Numbered from the stretch's first letter, positions 44,383 to 56,544 are shown. The stretch is DNA of 64,000 nt from Bombardia bombarda (GCA_030512295.1 JAULSR010000011.1:558001-622000), one strand, 5' to 3'. Notes: a model not told the origin generated them from the sequence alone. A program made the numbers and translations.

Positions 44383-44872
44383 GGAGTTCAATTATGAGTT
44401 GGATGATTGTTATGAATTGGATGGTGAGCCATAAAGGACATGCATGGTACAACGAATGATAGACAGCCCGGATTGTCAGAATTTGATAGAGGAAGTGGTT
44501 GTTGCTGAATACCTACCTACCTAGATGAATACAAAAGCAAAGAATTAGTTCAAAGATAGCATTTACTGTGACCAAATCAGTGATGTTCTTCAATCATGCC
44601 AACGAAAGATGCCACTGGTACTGAAAATGAGGTTACACCAGTTTAGACATTTCCCAAACAATAGCAACATTTCTGTTCAAGTTATTTGACTCTCATAATC
44701 ATCTGTTCTACAGCAACGACCCCTTCATCTCTTCACATCTCAACTGACCGCTACTTCAAATCCCTCATCAATCTCTTCTTGCTTCCAATAGATGCTCAAT
44801 TAACCCCACAAAGTCAGTACCTCATAACTCATCGCGTATGAATCCTACCCCTTCAAACCTAAACCCCGTAGC
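44383..44872. other. Convergent intergenic region
   Basis: Short spacer between the DUF1993 and amidase genes; contains ACCTACCTACCTAG near 44511-44524. No gene. Confidence 0.4.
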
Positions 44873-46579
44873 TTACCTCAACTCCAACGCCTCCTTCACC
44901 GTCTCCAACACCCCAAACAGCTCATTATCATACCACTTCCTCCCCACAAGCTGCACATTGACCGGCGCGCCCTCAAAATCCCCCGCCTCCCACAGCTCCC
45001 GCACATGCTCATCCTCCTCCCCCAATGGCACCCAATCCTCCTCGTACCGCTCCCCCTCATCACTTCCCTTCTTCCCCGCCCTCACCGGCGTCGGCAACAC
45101 CACTCCGGGATAATCCACATAGTTCCAAAACGCCGTGTAATTCCAGTAAAACGCCGTCTCGTGCTCGCACGCCGGGCCCACAAACATGGGACACAGCACC
45201 ACGTCCACGTCCTGCGCGGCCCAGTGCGCCGCAAACTCGGTCCGGAATTCGTCCCTCTCGACCCGTAGCTGTAGCACCTCAGACGCAGTCATCTCGACGC
45301 CAGGCCCGTTTGCATCCTTGAGGATCCATTCTGTAAGAGGGAAGGTCGGCTCCCCCGTCGCGGCGATGTGCGCGCGGACCGACTTGCCGCCATCAGGCCA
45401 GTAGGCTTTGCGGATGTTCTTCATCGCGCGCGCGGCTTGGAACGGTGCAAATGGTTTCAGCACAAACGAGGTCCCAGATTTCTCTTCTAGCTGGGCTTTC
45501 GCCCACTCTATCGCCCTGCGCACCGGCGGCTGCGGCGTGATACTCCCATCATCCATCAACACCCCGATCTTGATCGGCCCCTTCCCTTCAGTACCCACCG
45601 GCGTTCCCAGCCCCGTCCACGGAATCGGCACGAGCCGCGGGTCCTCCAGATGCGGCTTCGCCCCCTTAACCACCCTGACAAACAAATCTAGATCGCGCAG
45701 CGAGTTGCTCATGGGCCCCGTCGAGCTCATCACATTCAGCTCCGCGCCAAACCCGCCAACGATAAAGTCCTTGGTCGGCAGGCTATAGCTCGTCGGCTTG
45801 AACCCATAAATCCCACAGAACCCCGCCGGGCCGCGGATGCTCCCGCCAATGTCGGTGCCGATCCCCAGCACCGACCCGCGCATGGCGATCAGCGCGGCCT
45901 CGCCGCCCGTTGACCCGCCCGCCGACAGGTGGATGTTGTGCGGGTTCAGCACGCGGCCGTAGACGGACACGCTCTCGAGGTGCATGATCCCTTGCGGCTG
46001 GATCGTCTTGCAAAAGAAGACGGCGCCGGCCGCGCGCAGGATTGCCACCATCTGGCAGTCTTCTGGTGAGACGACGCGCGTGTCGAGGAAGCCCGTCGTG
46101 GTGTAGTGGCCCTTGACCGGCATGTGCTCCTTGATGCTGATGGGCACGCCGTGCAGCGGGCCGACGGTGGTGCCGGTGCGTTCGAGGTGCTCGTCCAGGC
46201 TGCGCGCGCGCTCGATGGCCTCGTCCATGAACCAATCCATCAGGCAGCAGGTCAGCTGGTGGGCGATGATGGCGCGCTTAGCGAAGGCAGTAGCGACGGC
46301 CACAGCAGTTAGTTTGCGGGAGGCGATGGCGGCGGCGAGGGCGACGGCGTCGTAGGATGAGGTTATGGCGAGCTCGGATGGGGTGAGTAGGCCGCAGGTG
46401 GCGGGGATGAGGGTGACATCTTTGGGGGGGTTGGTGAGGATGGATTCGGGGAGGTAGAGGTCGGAGGGGACGCGGGAGGCGAATTCGGAGAGGATGGAGG
46501 CGCGGAGGGTTTCGTAGGAGGGGGTGCCGCCTGGGGTCGGGACTGGTTGGAGGACGTGGAAGGGTTTGGAGGATGACAT
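44873..46579 (-). CDS. Amidase-signature family enzyme (fungal acetamidase/GmdA-like)
   Basis: Hydrolase of carboxylic amides, 568 residues from the ATG at 46579 (MSSSKPFHV); an upstream in-frame ATG at 46684 would add 35 less protein-like residues. The amidase signature is complete: catalytic Lys in VPISIKEH, then GGSTGGEAALIA with the cis-Ser, and the nucleophile Ser in TDIGGSIRGPAGFCG followed by YGFKPT. The N-terminal LTPSELAITSSYDAVALAAAI and HQLTCCLMDWFMDEAIERA are typical of fungal acetamidase-like proteins. The C-terminal part keeps DVVLCPMFVGPA and YTAFWNYVDYPGVVLP. Single exon, no lesions. Substrate likely a small or aromatic amide; this cannot be refined from sequence. The next gene upstream, beyond a 1.1-kb divergent spacer, is an MFS transporter. 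Confidence 0.9.
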   Translation of the reverse strand: MSSSKPFHVLQPVPTPGGTPSYETLRASILSEFASRVPSDLYLPESILTNPPKDVTLIPATCGLLTPSELAITSSYDAVALAAAIASRKLTAVAVATAFAKRAIIAHQLTCCLMDWFMDEAIERARSLDEHLERTGTTVGPLHGVPISIKEHMPVKGHYTTTGFLDTRVVSPEDCQMVAILRAAGAVFFCKTIQPQGIMHLESVSVYGRVLNPHNIHLSAGGSTGGEAALIAMRGSVLGIGTDIGGSIRGPAGFCGIYGFKPTSYSLPTKDFIVGGFGAELNVMSSTGPMSNSLRDLDLFVRVVKGAKPHLEDPRLVPIPWTGLGTPVGTEGKGPIKIGVLMDDGSITPQPPVRRAIEWAKAQLEEKSGTSFVLKPFAPFQAARAMKNIRKAYWPDGGKSVRAHIAATGEPTFPLTEWILKDANGPGVEMTASEVLQLRVERDEFRTEFAAHWAAQDVDVVLCPMFVGPACEHETAFYWNYTAFWNYVDYPGVVLPTPVRAGKKGSDEGERYEEDWVPLGEEDEHVRELWEAGDFEGAPVNVQLVGRKWYDNELFGVLETVKEALELR

Positions 46580-47713
46580 GGTGGGTGATGGTTGGGGTCG
46601 GTGGTGGTTTGCAGACCGGTTGTTTCTTTGTGTTTGGTGTTGAAGAAGAGGGAACAGGAAGTTAGAACTAGTATTTAGAGACATTTATCTGCATGAGGTG
46701 CAGATAAATGCAGAGCTGCGGAAGCTGCACTATCTTGGGCGACGCGGGGTTCGTGAATCAGAATGACACTTGAAATCAATCGCCTATCACGAGCGGCGTT
46801 GATCGCAACCGGCATCGGCGTTATGCAACCAGGTGGACTTGCCCGTTCTTATCTCATCTGAACGGCGCGGGGAGGATAAGAAAACGTAAGGAAGGAGCAT
46901 CATTCTGCATCATGCTGTACAAGGCAAGTGCGGGGGAAGGGACCCCCAGCTGCCGACCCTATTCCGAGATGGAATGTCAACACGAGGAAAGAACGTTGGA
47001 CGTTGAAAAGAACGGTGACGCGCTAACAATGGCGGCAACGATCCGCGCCCGAGATAACCTTGGCTCCTAATCTTGACGTGCAGGACCATTCCGTATGTGG
47101 CGCTTTTGTCCGTTTGATAAGACCACAAAGTCCCCAAGCCAAATGATCCACAACACATGTCTAGGCAGAGAGACCTAGTTAACAATGATACCATGATAGC
47201 AGCCCGGAATGCTAGTTTGGCACTCGACAACATCGGTGAACGTTACTAAGTAACCCACATGGCGATTACTACCCCTCCTGCAGGGAGTGCTCTTACCGCC
47301 GCGTCAGTTCAGTGCTAAGAGTCTAAGACACGACAGCAATTGCCAGTGTTACAGAAGGGGCATGCTGTCAATGAACATTACTCTGGATGCTAATCTGATG
47401 TTACGAATTTCCAAGGTCACATCAAAGAACGCATGGCAACCACGACTTACGACTTACGACCTAGGATAGGTCATCAGGATAGCGGGCAAACAGGCAGTCT
47501 GCCAATCAGGAATAACACCCCCTTCCATTGGTTATCGGGGCAGTGCGATAACGCTGTCGGCATCTCGGACTATTTAGAAGCAAGACATCCCTCGGGTGCA
47601 GCACGGATGTTGTGTTTATTACCTACCTAGGTACAAACCTTACTTATCCACCTCCCCATGCCCACAAGCATCACCTTCAACGCCTAAAGATCATAGACCG
47701 AGCCAAACAAAAG
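46580..47713. other. Divergent intergenic region, amidase/MFS
   Basis: About 1.1 kb shared upstream region. It contains the palindrome TACCTAGGTA at 47624-47633, close to the MFS start. No gene supported. Confidence 0.45.
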
Positions 47714-49399
47714 ATGGCGCCCCCGGTCCTCGCCATCTCCTCCGCCATCCCGGGCACCGTCCACCTCGTCGACGTGGGCGGCCAACGAGCCTCGTCCAAG
47801 TCGCGCAACGGCATCGAGCTGATCCCCCGCCCCAGCGATGACCCCGAGGACCCGCTCAACTGGAGCGACGCCCGCAAGCGCCTCTCGGCCGCCATGGTGG
47901 TCGTCTACACCGTCGGCGTCGGCCTGCCCCTGACCCTGCAGTACTCTGTTCTGTCCGACATCACGCACGACACGGGCATCTCGACCGCCGCCCTCGTCCA
48001 GGGCACGGGGCTCATGTTCCTCTTCCTCGGGCTCGGCTGCCTCTTCTGGCAGCCCATCGCGAGCACCTACGGCCGCCGCGGCGTCTACCTCATCTCGACC
48101 CTCGTAACCGTGCCCATCATGGTCTGGACCGCCTACTCGCGCTCCGAGGGCGAGTGGTACGCCCACCGCATCATCGGCGGCTTCTTCTGCGCCCCCATCG
48201 AGGCCCTGCCCGAGGTCAGCATCCCCGACGTCTTCTTTGCCCACGACCGCGGCACCTGGATGAGCCTCTACGTCTTTGCGCTGTTTGGATCGAACTTTTT
48301 GGCCCCCGTGCTGGCGGGTTGGTTCGCCGAGGCTTATGGGTGGAGATGGACCATGCACTTTGGCGCCATCATCGCCGCCGCCACCTTTGGCATCCTCTTC
48401 TTCTTCATGGAAGAAACCATGTACTTTCGCAACACGCTCGAGGGCCTCGAGGACCAGGAGGAAGAGCCCAAACCAGCGTCCACTCCCACTCCCACACCCA
48501 CCGACTCCCTCAAACCCAGACCCACGGCCACTCCCCCATCCACACCCAAAAACCCACCCCTCGCCACCAGCAACTCAAGCGACACCTCCGACACCTCCCC
48601 CGCCACCAACTCCTTCCCTCCCCGCCGCTCCCCCCTCTCCCGCCTCTCCTTCTTCACCCTCCTCCCCGGCCGCCCCACCCCCAACCAGACCCTAACAGCA
48701 ATGTACCTGCCCCTCCTCATCATGACCCAGTTCCCCACCGTCGTCTGGGCCGGCTTCATCTACGGCATCAACCTCTCCTGGTACAACGTCCTCAACGCCA
48801 CCGTCTCGCCCGTGCTCTCCGCCCCGCCCTACAGCTGGTCCACCGGCCCCGTCGGCTCCATCTACGTCGGCCCCGTCATCGGCGCCGGCCTCGGCGCGCT
48901 CTGGGCCGGCGTCGCCGCCGACCGCCTCACGCTCTACCTCGCCCGCCGCAACGGCGGCATCCGCGAGCCCGAGCAGCGCCTGTGGCCGCTGGCCCTGTCG
49001 GCCGTGCTGTCGTGCGTCGGGCTGATTGTGTGGGGCGTCGGCGCGCAGCGCCAGGTGCACTGGGCGGGACTGGCGATTGGGCTGGGGATACTGGCGTTTA
49101 CGTGTGTCGTGGGCGGGTCGGTGGCGTTGTCGTATAATATTGACTGTTTTAAAGATATTAGCTCCGAGTCGACGACGAGTATTATTGTGATACGGAATGT
49201 GCTGGGGTTTTCGATCTCGTATGGGATCACGCCGTGGTATACGAATATGGGGCTGCAGAACTGTTTTATCATGGCGGGGTTTTTGAGTCTGGGGTGTACG
49301 TTCACTTTCCTGGTGATGGTGTGGAAGGGGAAGGCGCTGAGGAAGTATTCGGCGGAGAAGTATTGGAGGTATGCGAAGAGGAGCTTTCATCGTGAGTGA
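47714..49399 (+). CDS. Major facilitator superfamily transporter (DHA1/HOL1-like)
   Basis: Polytopic membrane transporter of 561 residues from the ATG at 47714; upstream in-frame codons back to 47612 look like leader. The cytosolic N-terminus ends in DDPEDPLNWSDARKRL, the usual lead-in of this MFS group. About 12 helices follow, with the loop motif YGRRGVYL between helices 2 and 3, then GGFFCAPIEALPEV, FGSNFLAPVLAGWFAEAYGWRW and a long Pro/Thr/Ser-rich central loop (~residues 250-320). The second half starts near LTAMYLPLLIMTQFPTVVW and ends with NIDCFKDISSESTTSIIVIRN and a basic tail (KYWRYAKRSFHRE). Such proteins export or import drugs, siderophores or polyamines; the substrate is not evident. 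Single exon, intact. Confidence 0.9.
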   Translation: MAPPVLAISSAIPGTVHLVDVGGQRASSKSRNGIELIPRPSDDPEDPLNWSDARKRLSAAMVVVYTVGVGLPLTLQYSVLSDITHDTGISTAALVQGTGLMFLFLGLGCLFWQPIASTYGRRGVYLISTLVTVPIMVWTAYSRSEGEWYAHRIIGGFFCAPIEALPEVSIPDVFFAHDRGTWMSLYVFALFGSNFLAPVLAGWFAEAYGWRWTMHFGAIIAAATFGILFFFMEETMYFRNTLEGLEDQEEEPKPASTPTPTPTDSLKPRPTATPPSTPKNPPLATSNSSDTSDTSPATNSFPPRRSPLSRLSFFTLLPGRPTPNQTLTAMYLPLLIMTQFPTVVWAGFIYGINLSWYNVLNATVSPVLSAPPYSWSTGPVGSIYVGPVIGAGLGALWAGVAADRLTLYLARRNGGIREPEQRLWPLALSAVLSCVGLIVWGVGAQRQVHWAGLAIGLGILAFTCVVGGSVALSYNIDCFKDISSESTTSIIVIRNVLGFSISYGITPWYTNMGLQNCFIMAGFLSLGCTFTFLVMVWKGKALRKYSAEKYWRYAKRSFHRE

Positions 49400-49817
49400 G
49401 GTGAGAGTGGGAGTGGTTGGGGATGATTCAATGTGGGTGAAGGGAGGAGGGGGGGGGGGTGGTTTCGTATTTTGGGTGAGGGAGGTAGATGGGCACTTTG
49501 GGCCCGTGTTGATATGCGGTACTGGCAGGCTTCGAAGTTTGACGGCGGTGTGGGTGTGCATTTATAATAGGAAATTTGAAGATATAATTATTGCTTGTGA
49601 AAAGAACCTTATACAGGAGTTACAAGCACCGACCTGCAGCATCTTGAACACTGAAAACATGATCCAAGGACTGGGAGAAATCTATATGAATGTGAAACGA
49701 GGTCGGGGCTCAAGAGTGACATATAAGTGGAAAGGAAATGATACTAGTATCGTGTACAAAGTAAAAGGAAACGATGACCCTTTCTGAATTTCCTCCATAG
49801 CAAAGCCGCCCGTAGAG
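49400..49817. other. Convergent intergenic region
   Basis: Spacer between the MFS gene and the zinc-finger gene; contains a G10-type run near 49451-49460. No gene. Confidence 0.45.
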
Positions 49818-52800
49818 CTAAGCCAAATCTGGGTTGCCAATGGTCCAGCTAACGTTGGGGTCCAGCCCAGCATAACGATTGAACGAACTCGACGCGGCGG
49901 CAGTGGGGGCAAAGCTGTTTCCCGGAAAGCCCGAATCGTTTGCGTGAGAGACGAACGGTGTGTCTACTGTAAATATGTCGCCAGTATTTGGGGGAATATT
50001 GAGCCAGACGTTATCTGATATGTATTCTGGATTCGGCGGCGTAAGCGCGTAGATATTGCTGTTTGGCGTTGGGAGGGGTGGCGAAATGGAGCCCTGATCA
50101 CTCGAGAGGAGCGGACCTAGGGTTATCTGGGGCGGCACAATATTTCCCAATGCTTCCCACTCAGAAAATGCCTTTCGAAGAGCCTTTTCAACGGCTCTCG
50201 ATACTGATTCAGCATCGTGAATTTGTCTTCCGGTTTGTTCTTCGTGGGTTTGGAAGAAAAGCCGTGGGAGTGTGCTCAGCAAATGGTGCTGAAACTTGAG
50301 GTATCCTAGGTTTTCAGAAGAGGCCCTTGCTAGGTCTTCATGAGGTTCTGGATCTTGTGGGGTGTCAGTCGTCTGTCCCTTGTCTTAGGCAATGCTTGAG
50401 ATTTGGAGGGTTGACGTACAAGGCGAGGGAATTATCTCGATAGGGACGTTAGGGAAGAGCAGCTGGTAGATATCTCTCCACTTCTCTTCTTCGCTCTGAC
50501 GTGGCGTTACCTGCTTCCTGGATTTCAACTGCTTCTCTTGGAGACAGCTTATGTGACCAGGCATCTCCCTATCATCGCGGATCTCACATCCTTCAGCCAT
50601 CTCTCCGTGGTGAATTAGGTCCTCGTTGTTCTTGAACTTTGTTTTGCATCTGTTACAGTGGATCTTGTAATGCTTTCGATATAGGTGTTCCCTGTGCAGT
50701 TGGGTTTAGTTAGTTTTGGACAATAGCTCGGGCCATCACGGGAGTGCTTACTTCAGTCTGGAGATTGAGGACCAAGCTCTGTTTGCGCAGATTTCATGAT
50801 CACGGAGATTGAACATCTGTGGATTGTGCTTGCGGAATGGGCAAGCGAACTTTTTCAGGGACGATGGGCTTGGTAGCTTGGACATAGACGAGCCCAGTCG
50901 AGATCCTTCCTCTTCCTCTTCGTCATCTTCGTCATCGGTTGGGCGGCGGCCACTGGGCCGAAGTCCCTTGTCTGGGGCATTTTGTGAAGATGATGGCTTT
51001 TGGAATCTGGATGGGTATGGGTATTCACCTCCTCTGGAGGTATGACCTTCATTCCCCACACATTTGGTGATCATCTGGTCCCAGTCGACATTGTACTGAA
51101 GCCAGATGCGCCTCATAACCTGGTCTGCTCTTTGCTGAACAGCCCTGCTCCAAAGCCCCATGGCCGTTGAGCTTCCGCCAAACTCCGACGGCGCATCCAT
51201 ATCAGAAAGGCTGCTCTCTGAAAGGTGATCACTTGCACTATCATCCAGTGTAGGCGAAGTCATTGTGGTTGAACCAGAATGTGATCTTGAATGAGATACG
51301 TCGGCTTGCGTAGCGCTGACCAACCCTAACCAATCATTCCGGGTATGGTTGTTCATTGGTGTCAGCCCTCGAAGAGCGACCGATAATGGCACACGAGCTG
51401 GGGCATTGTGGCTCGCAAAACTGTTTGTCGATAAAACCGAGGGGCTATCTGACAACTTCATTGCCGACGAAGCTCGAGAATGCGTTGATTCTGTCCTATC
51501 GTGAGTCTTCGGGCTGCTGCCAGAGCTCAAACCAGAAATCCGTCGATCCTTATCAGTTCGGCGTAGAGATCTGTGGTGTGGCTTAGAGGCTTCGGGACCC
51601 TGAGCAGCCTCTCTTTGATGAACTTTGGCGAGGGGAGCAAGTGCAGTAGACGGTGTTGGCTTAGACTCTTCAACTTTAGGCTGACTCGCTGTACCCCATA
51701 GATCCTGAGAGAAATATTCGGCCGGCATACGAGATGAAAATGATCGAGGGGTTGAAGATGATGCGCGCGATGAAGATGGCAAGACTGCAGAAGGGCGATT
51801 TAGCATCATTTCTCTGATAGCCCATGGGGCCATCGATGTCGGGGACACTTCATCGCCCGTAACTGCCGGGGACACTGATTTCCTGATTGTTGCCGGTATG
51901 CCGCGTGGTTTTCTAAAGCTTGAGTGAGAAACATGAATGCGCGTTGGACCATCGGATAACTCACATTTCAAGAGGACTTTGGGTGTAAAGGCTGTGTATC
52001 TGGCCAGTTATGTTTTCGTCGGTTCTTTTGAGGGCTTTGCTGAAGGCAAACTGGGCCACGGCCTGTGGACCTATCGTGGAAGTTTCCGACTCAAAATGCT
52101 CAAGGACGTTTTGTAAATGCGATGAACAAACCGATGATCGTTGGGTATCGGCAGGATCCCACCAGAAACGGAGCTTGGTCCCTCTCAAGCGCTCATTCTC
52201 TTTGACGAGGCTGCTCCATGCTTCTTGAAGACCAGGTTGGCATAGCAGCCCCTTGATGACGGAAGAGTGCTGCCACTGGTCCCATTCCCTCCCATTGTCG
52301 TAGTGTTTGTCGACATGTTCCAAGTATCCAATGCGTGACTGTACAAGCGCAGCACAGAAACCGCAGCCCCATGCATTTCCAAGAGCAGCTGCTTCAACCT
52401 GAGGTACCTCCTGGGTATCAGGAGTCATGACAGACACCGGTATGACAAGTTTACCCAAGTCTGGATCGGTGAGGTGCGTCGGTCCAGCCGTAAGGGGTTG
52501 ATGGCCATCGTTCTGATGGTCGAGCTTGTGAGATTTCCATTCTTCTTTGGAATCGAATGCGGCGTCGCACAGCGGACAGCAATAGCGAGGTGTAGGAAGG
52601 CTGCACTTGCGCTCAACGGTAGGGTCAGCAGACTCGAGGGATGATTGGCGGATAGAGTAGCGTGTATATGCAGTGGAGTTTGTGTCTGTCCGTCTCAGGC
52701 TGGGCAAAGAGAAGATGCTGGATGCTGTGGATTTTCTGTTTGTCGAAGACGGCGAAGAGGCGAAGGAAAACCGGTTTGAAGAATCTTGATCAACAATATC

Positions 52801-53015
52801 CTCGACATGATGCGGTTTGTCAAGCGAATAAATAGGATTTGAGCAATCTTTGGCTTGAGTCAAGGAGCGTTTGAGGCCAACAGCGTCATCAGGTCTGGTG
52901 CCAAGTGATTAGGGTTAGAATTGATGGCTGACATGGGACGAGCGTGGTGACTGATTACTCACCGGTGACTCGAAGGCAAAGCCTCGATTGGAGGCTGGGC
53001 TCCTCGTGGGGCCAT
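49818..53015 (-). CDS. C2H2-like zinc-finger protein, 983 residues
   Basis: Five exons (53015-52963, 52894-51965, 51912-50752, 50691-50420, 50353-49818) join in perfect phase. The N-terminal third has a C2H2 finger, YCCPLCDAAFDSKEEWKSHKLDH, and a second Cys/His site, WGCGFCAALVQSRIGYLEHVDKH. The middle is a long Ser/Pro/Thr-rich disordered stretch with acidic DDEDDEEEEEG. It is followed by the characteristic fungal block FACPFRKHNPQMFNLRDHEIC, then SRLKEHLYRKHYKIHCNRCKTKF with an H/C pair. The C-terminal part has EEEKWRDIYQLLFPNVP and an Asn/Pro-rich tail. This layout is common in putative fungal zinc-finger regulators of unknown target. The first exon (MAPRGAQPP) was found by following the acceptor at 52895. 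Confidence 0.82.
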
Positions 53016-54888
53016 GGTCTTGGGAAGGTACTAGGCACGCAACTGCCAAAACAGCAGATGTCTAGACCAGTAGTAGGACAGGGGATTACACAGGTGTAGG
53101 TAAGGTGAGGTTGACCCAGTGGCTCAATGCTGATTGACAAAGAAAAGCGTCATAGCACTGCAGCCAGGCAAATGCTCGAAAGTGTGGCAATTAACTGGAT
53201 GAGGTGAGTTTGAGTTGAAGTCGTCGACGCTAACATGAAGTCTCCATGATGCACGCTTCCCCGGGCCATCATATATGGCCGCAGAAAACATGGAGAATAC
53301 CAGAGTGCCTGTTGTCTTAGTAAGGTTCGATAATTTGAGAAAGGGGCAGCAAGGGGCCCCGTCACAGCTGTGCCGTGGCTTGAGGGGCTGTTGAGATTGT
53401 GGTACTCCTATCACAATCAGGTGTATATGCATCGCCTGAAGTTGTAGACCAACCTTCCACCCGCTTTTCGAGCCCGCCGCATCAATGGGGGTGTGGGGGC
53501 TTCCACCGAAACCCCCAGATTGCCGATTGGCAGCCCCCGTGGTCTCCTAGCCGTTTCAACTTCAATCACCAATGAAAACCCAGATACACGATCCGAGCGA
53601 CGCCATCACCCCAAATCCCTCATATAGGGCCGACAGGTCGATCTCGATCAAGATGTGACTGTACTGTATGCACGCCAAGGCGATTTCTCTTGCCTCTCTT
53701 TTACCAGCTTTAGTCTAGGTCGTAGCCGCATGTGCTGTTCTTGATCGCGTGCGACCTCGACTGCATAGGGCTGATTGCTGACCGAGATTAGCCCTAAAAG
53801 TAGCGAGGCTTGCGAACCTATAAGTGAAAGCGCGTGTAACACCAAACTGGGTGAGCTGGGTCGCACAGCGCTATCTCTGGAAGACGGACCCGCGCAAGGT
53901 TTTGGAAGCTATGTGTCAATGCTACCATGACAGACTCCTTTGGAAGCGGTCAGCTTCTTAACAGGAAGCTGTCGGATCTCAACTGCCTATGGCAAGCTAG
54001 ATGATTAGACAGTAAGCTGGAAGAAAGTGGGAATGGGCTTCTAAATGGACAGATATTTAAATCACATCGACATGGGCAGCAATCTGTTAGGAGCCGCTCT
54101 GACCAATGACAGCCCAAGAACCACACCTTTCTTTCGGATGGCGGGTTTCGTCTTACTGTGTACGTGTTGCAGACCCAGCTTGTCAGGTTCATTTTTCCGA
54201 GTAGGATCGGATGATGGCGGATGAAGGACGGATAACATTGTGCGACTACCTACTGCCGGACCCCCAAGAGCCGGTGGGTAGGGCTGACGCCAGCTGCTTC
54301 AGATCCAGAATCAACGTGTTTGATTATTTGCGACTCAGTCTGTTACATCGAGATCTCGGGAGTCAAGTGTGCCAGCCAAACGTGATAGGCAGGTAGATCA
54401 TGAAACCTTTCGTTGTAGCCTGTCGGTAAATGATTTGGGGGATGCTTTCTCTCATTGATTTGTTTTCTTTTTGGCCGTTTATTTCGATTTCAGAATAGGT
54501 CGGTGGATATTCTGAGGTGTCAGACGCCGCGCTCAGCTGCCGCCTGAGCCACCGTGCCACCCACGCTCAAGTCGCGCCACAGGCTAAGTCTAGGCTAACT
54601 GCTTTTGGTGGCTGCCTAGCTTTCCAGGCTGTAGATAATAAAAGGCCTTGGAAAGCGTGGCGTGAGCTCAGGCCCATTGAGGCTCCACCCCACCTGGCCC
54701 GTGCCCGAGCTCGCCGCAAAAATTTCAAAACTTCTGAGAAAAAACCAAACCTTCAGCACTGTTCCGACAAGCGAATTGATGCACTCCGGCTGCATTGAAC
54801 AAACCAATCGAGCGCGGTAAAGACAGCCAGCGCAACCCGACCGACCTATTTTTATCAGAATCCCCGCATCTCAGCTTTTTCGCACACG
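53016..54888. other. Large divergent intergenic region
   Basis: 1.9 kb between the zinc-finger gene and NOP56. Open frames are short and unconvincing. The 40 bases before the NOP56 ATG are pyrimidine-rich with TTTTT and CTCAG, typical of a ribosome-biogenesis gene leader. This region separates the accessory side from the clean core side. Confidence 0.4.
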
Positions 54889-56544
54889 ATGGTGACGGTC
54901 AACTACCTGCTCTATGAGAGCGCGGTTGGCTTCGCCGTCTTCGAGGTCACGCACCAGGCCGACGCCGTCGGCTTGGAGCTGCCCGAGGTCAAGGATGCGA
55001 TGAAGAGCCTCGACAAGTTTGGCAAGATGGTCCAGTTGAGAAGTTTCAACCCTTGGAAGTAAGTATGCTGCTGCTGTCCTGCTCGGCTGCTGCTCTGCTG
55101 CACTTGTCGCGCGCTGCGACGCGCAATTCGTTGCCGTTGACGCCGTCATCATGCCTTATCGCACCGAGACTAATCTTCAACGTCTAGCTCTGCTGCACAC
55201 GGTTTGGAAGCCATCAACCTGATCTCCGAAGGCATCATGCCCGATCACCTCAAGAACACCCTCGAGCTCAACCTGCCCAAGACCAGCGGAAAGAAGAGCA
55301 AGATCGTCCTCGGAGTTGTGGACAAGAGACTGGCAGGCGAGATCAGCACCTCCTTTCCCGGGGTTCAGTGCGAGTCGGCGGACACCTCCGAGGTCGTTGC
55401 CGCGCTCCTCCGTGGAATCCGCGTCTTCGCCAGCAAGCTACTCAAGGGCCTGCAAGAGGGCGACATCAACCGTGCCCAGCTCGGTCTCGGTCACGCATAC
55501 TCGCGCGCCAAGGTAAAGTTCAGCGTACACAAGAACGACAACCACATCATCCAGGGCATTGCCACCCTCGACGCTCTCGACAAGGGCATCAACCAGGGCG
55601 CCATGCGCGTCCGCGAGTGGTACGGATGGCATTTCCCCGAGCTCATCCGCATCATCTCCGACAACGGCACCTACGCCAAGATGGTTTTGGCTGTTGGTGA
55701 CAAGAAGACCCTTACGGACGACTGCGTCGACGATCTCGCCAACGCCCTCAACCAGGACCAGGACAAGGCCGAGGCTATCATCCAGGCCGCCAAGGTCTCC
55801 ATGGGACAGGACATCAGCCCGATCGATTTGCACATGATCAAGGATCTTGCCTCCAACGTTGCTAAGATGGCCGATTACAGACGCATTCTTTCCGAGTCTC
55901 TCGACAAGAAGATGGGAGATGTCGCCCCTAACCTGCAGTGCATCCTCGGCACGCCCGTTGCCGCTAGACTTATCTCGCACGCCGGCTCCCTCACCAACCT
56001 TGCCAAGTACCCCGCCTCCACAGTCCAGATTCTCGGTGCCGAGAAGGCTCTTTTCCGCGCTCTCAAGACCAAGGGCGCTACCCCTAAGTACGGTCTGCTC
56101 TACCAGAGCACCTTCATTGGCCGTGCCGGCCCTAAGGTCAAGGGTTGTATTTCTCGCTATCTTGCCAACAAGTGCTCGATTGCCAGCCGTATCGACAACT
56201 TCACAGAAAACCCCACCAAGCATTTCGGTGAGGTCATGCGCGAGCAGCTCGAGCAGCGTCTCGAGTGGTACGCCACCGGCGCCAAGCCCATGAAGAACTC
56301 CGAGGCCATGGACAAGGCTGTTGCCGCTATCCTCGCCGAGGGAGGCAGCGACCTTATTGACACAGAGATGATCGAGCCCCATGCGGCCGCATCCCCGGTC
56401 AAGGAGAAGAAGGAGAAGAAGAAGGACAAGAAGGAGAAGAAGGACAAGAAGAAGAGGAAGAGCCTGGGCGACGTCGAGATGGTTGACGCGTCCGAGGACG
56501 GCGAGCACAAGAAGAAGAAGAAAAGAAAGTCGATCGCGGCGTAA
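54889..56544 (+). CDS. NOP56: Nucleolar protein 56, box C/D snoRNP core subunit
   Basis: Core protein of box C/D snoRNPs that guide rRNA 2'-O-methylation, nucleolar, partner of NOP58, fibrillarin and SNU13. Exons are 54889-55058 and 55188-56544, giving 508 residues. The N-terminus YLLYESAVGFAVFEV and KFGKMVQLRSFNPW is the NOP56-type domain (NOP58 begins differently). Next come LLRGIRVFASKLLKGLQEGD, AYSRAKVKFSVHKNDNHII and REWYGWHFPELIRI. The Nop domain follows, with ARLISHAGSLTNLAKYPAST and ILGAEKALFRALKTKG. The C-terminus is a lysine-rich KKE/KKD tail, a nucleolar-localisation feature of the family. The intron has a perfect GTAAGT donor. Intact and highly conserved. Confidence 0.96.

Noticed and set aside
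55059..55187. snoRNA hosted in the NOP56 intron
   Set aside because: No C box (RUGAUGA) and D box (CUGA) pair with terminal stem could be found in the 129-nt intron.
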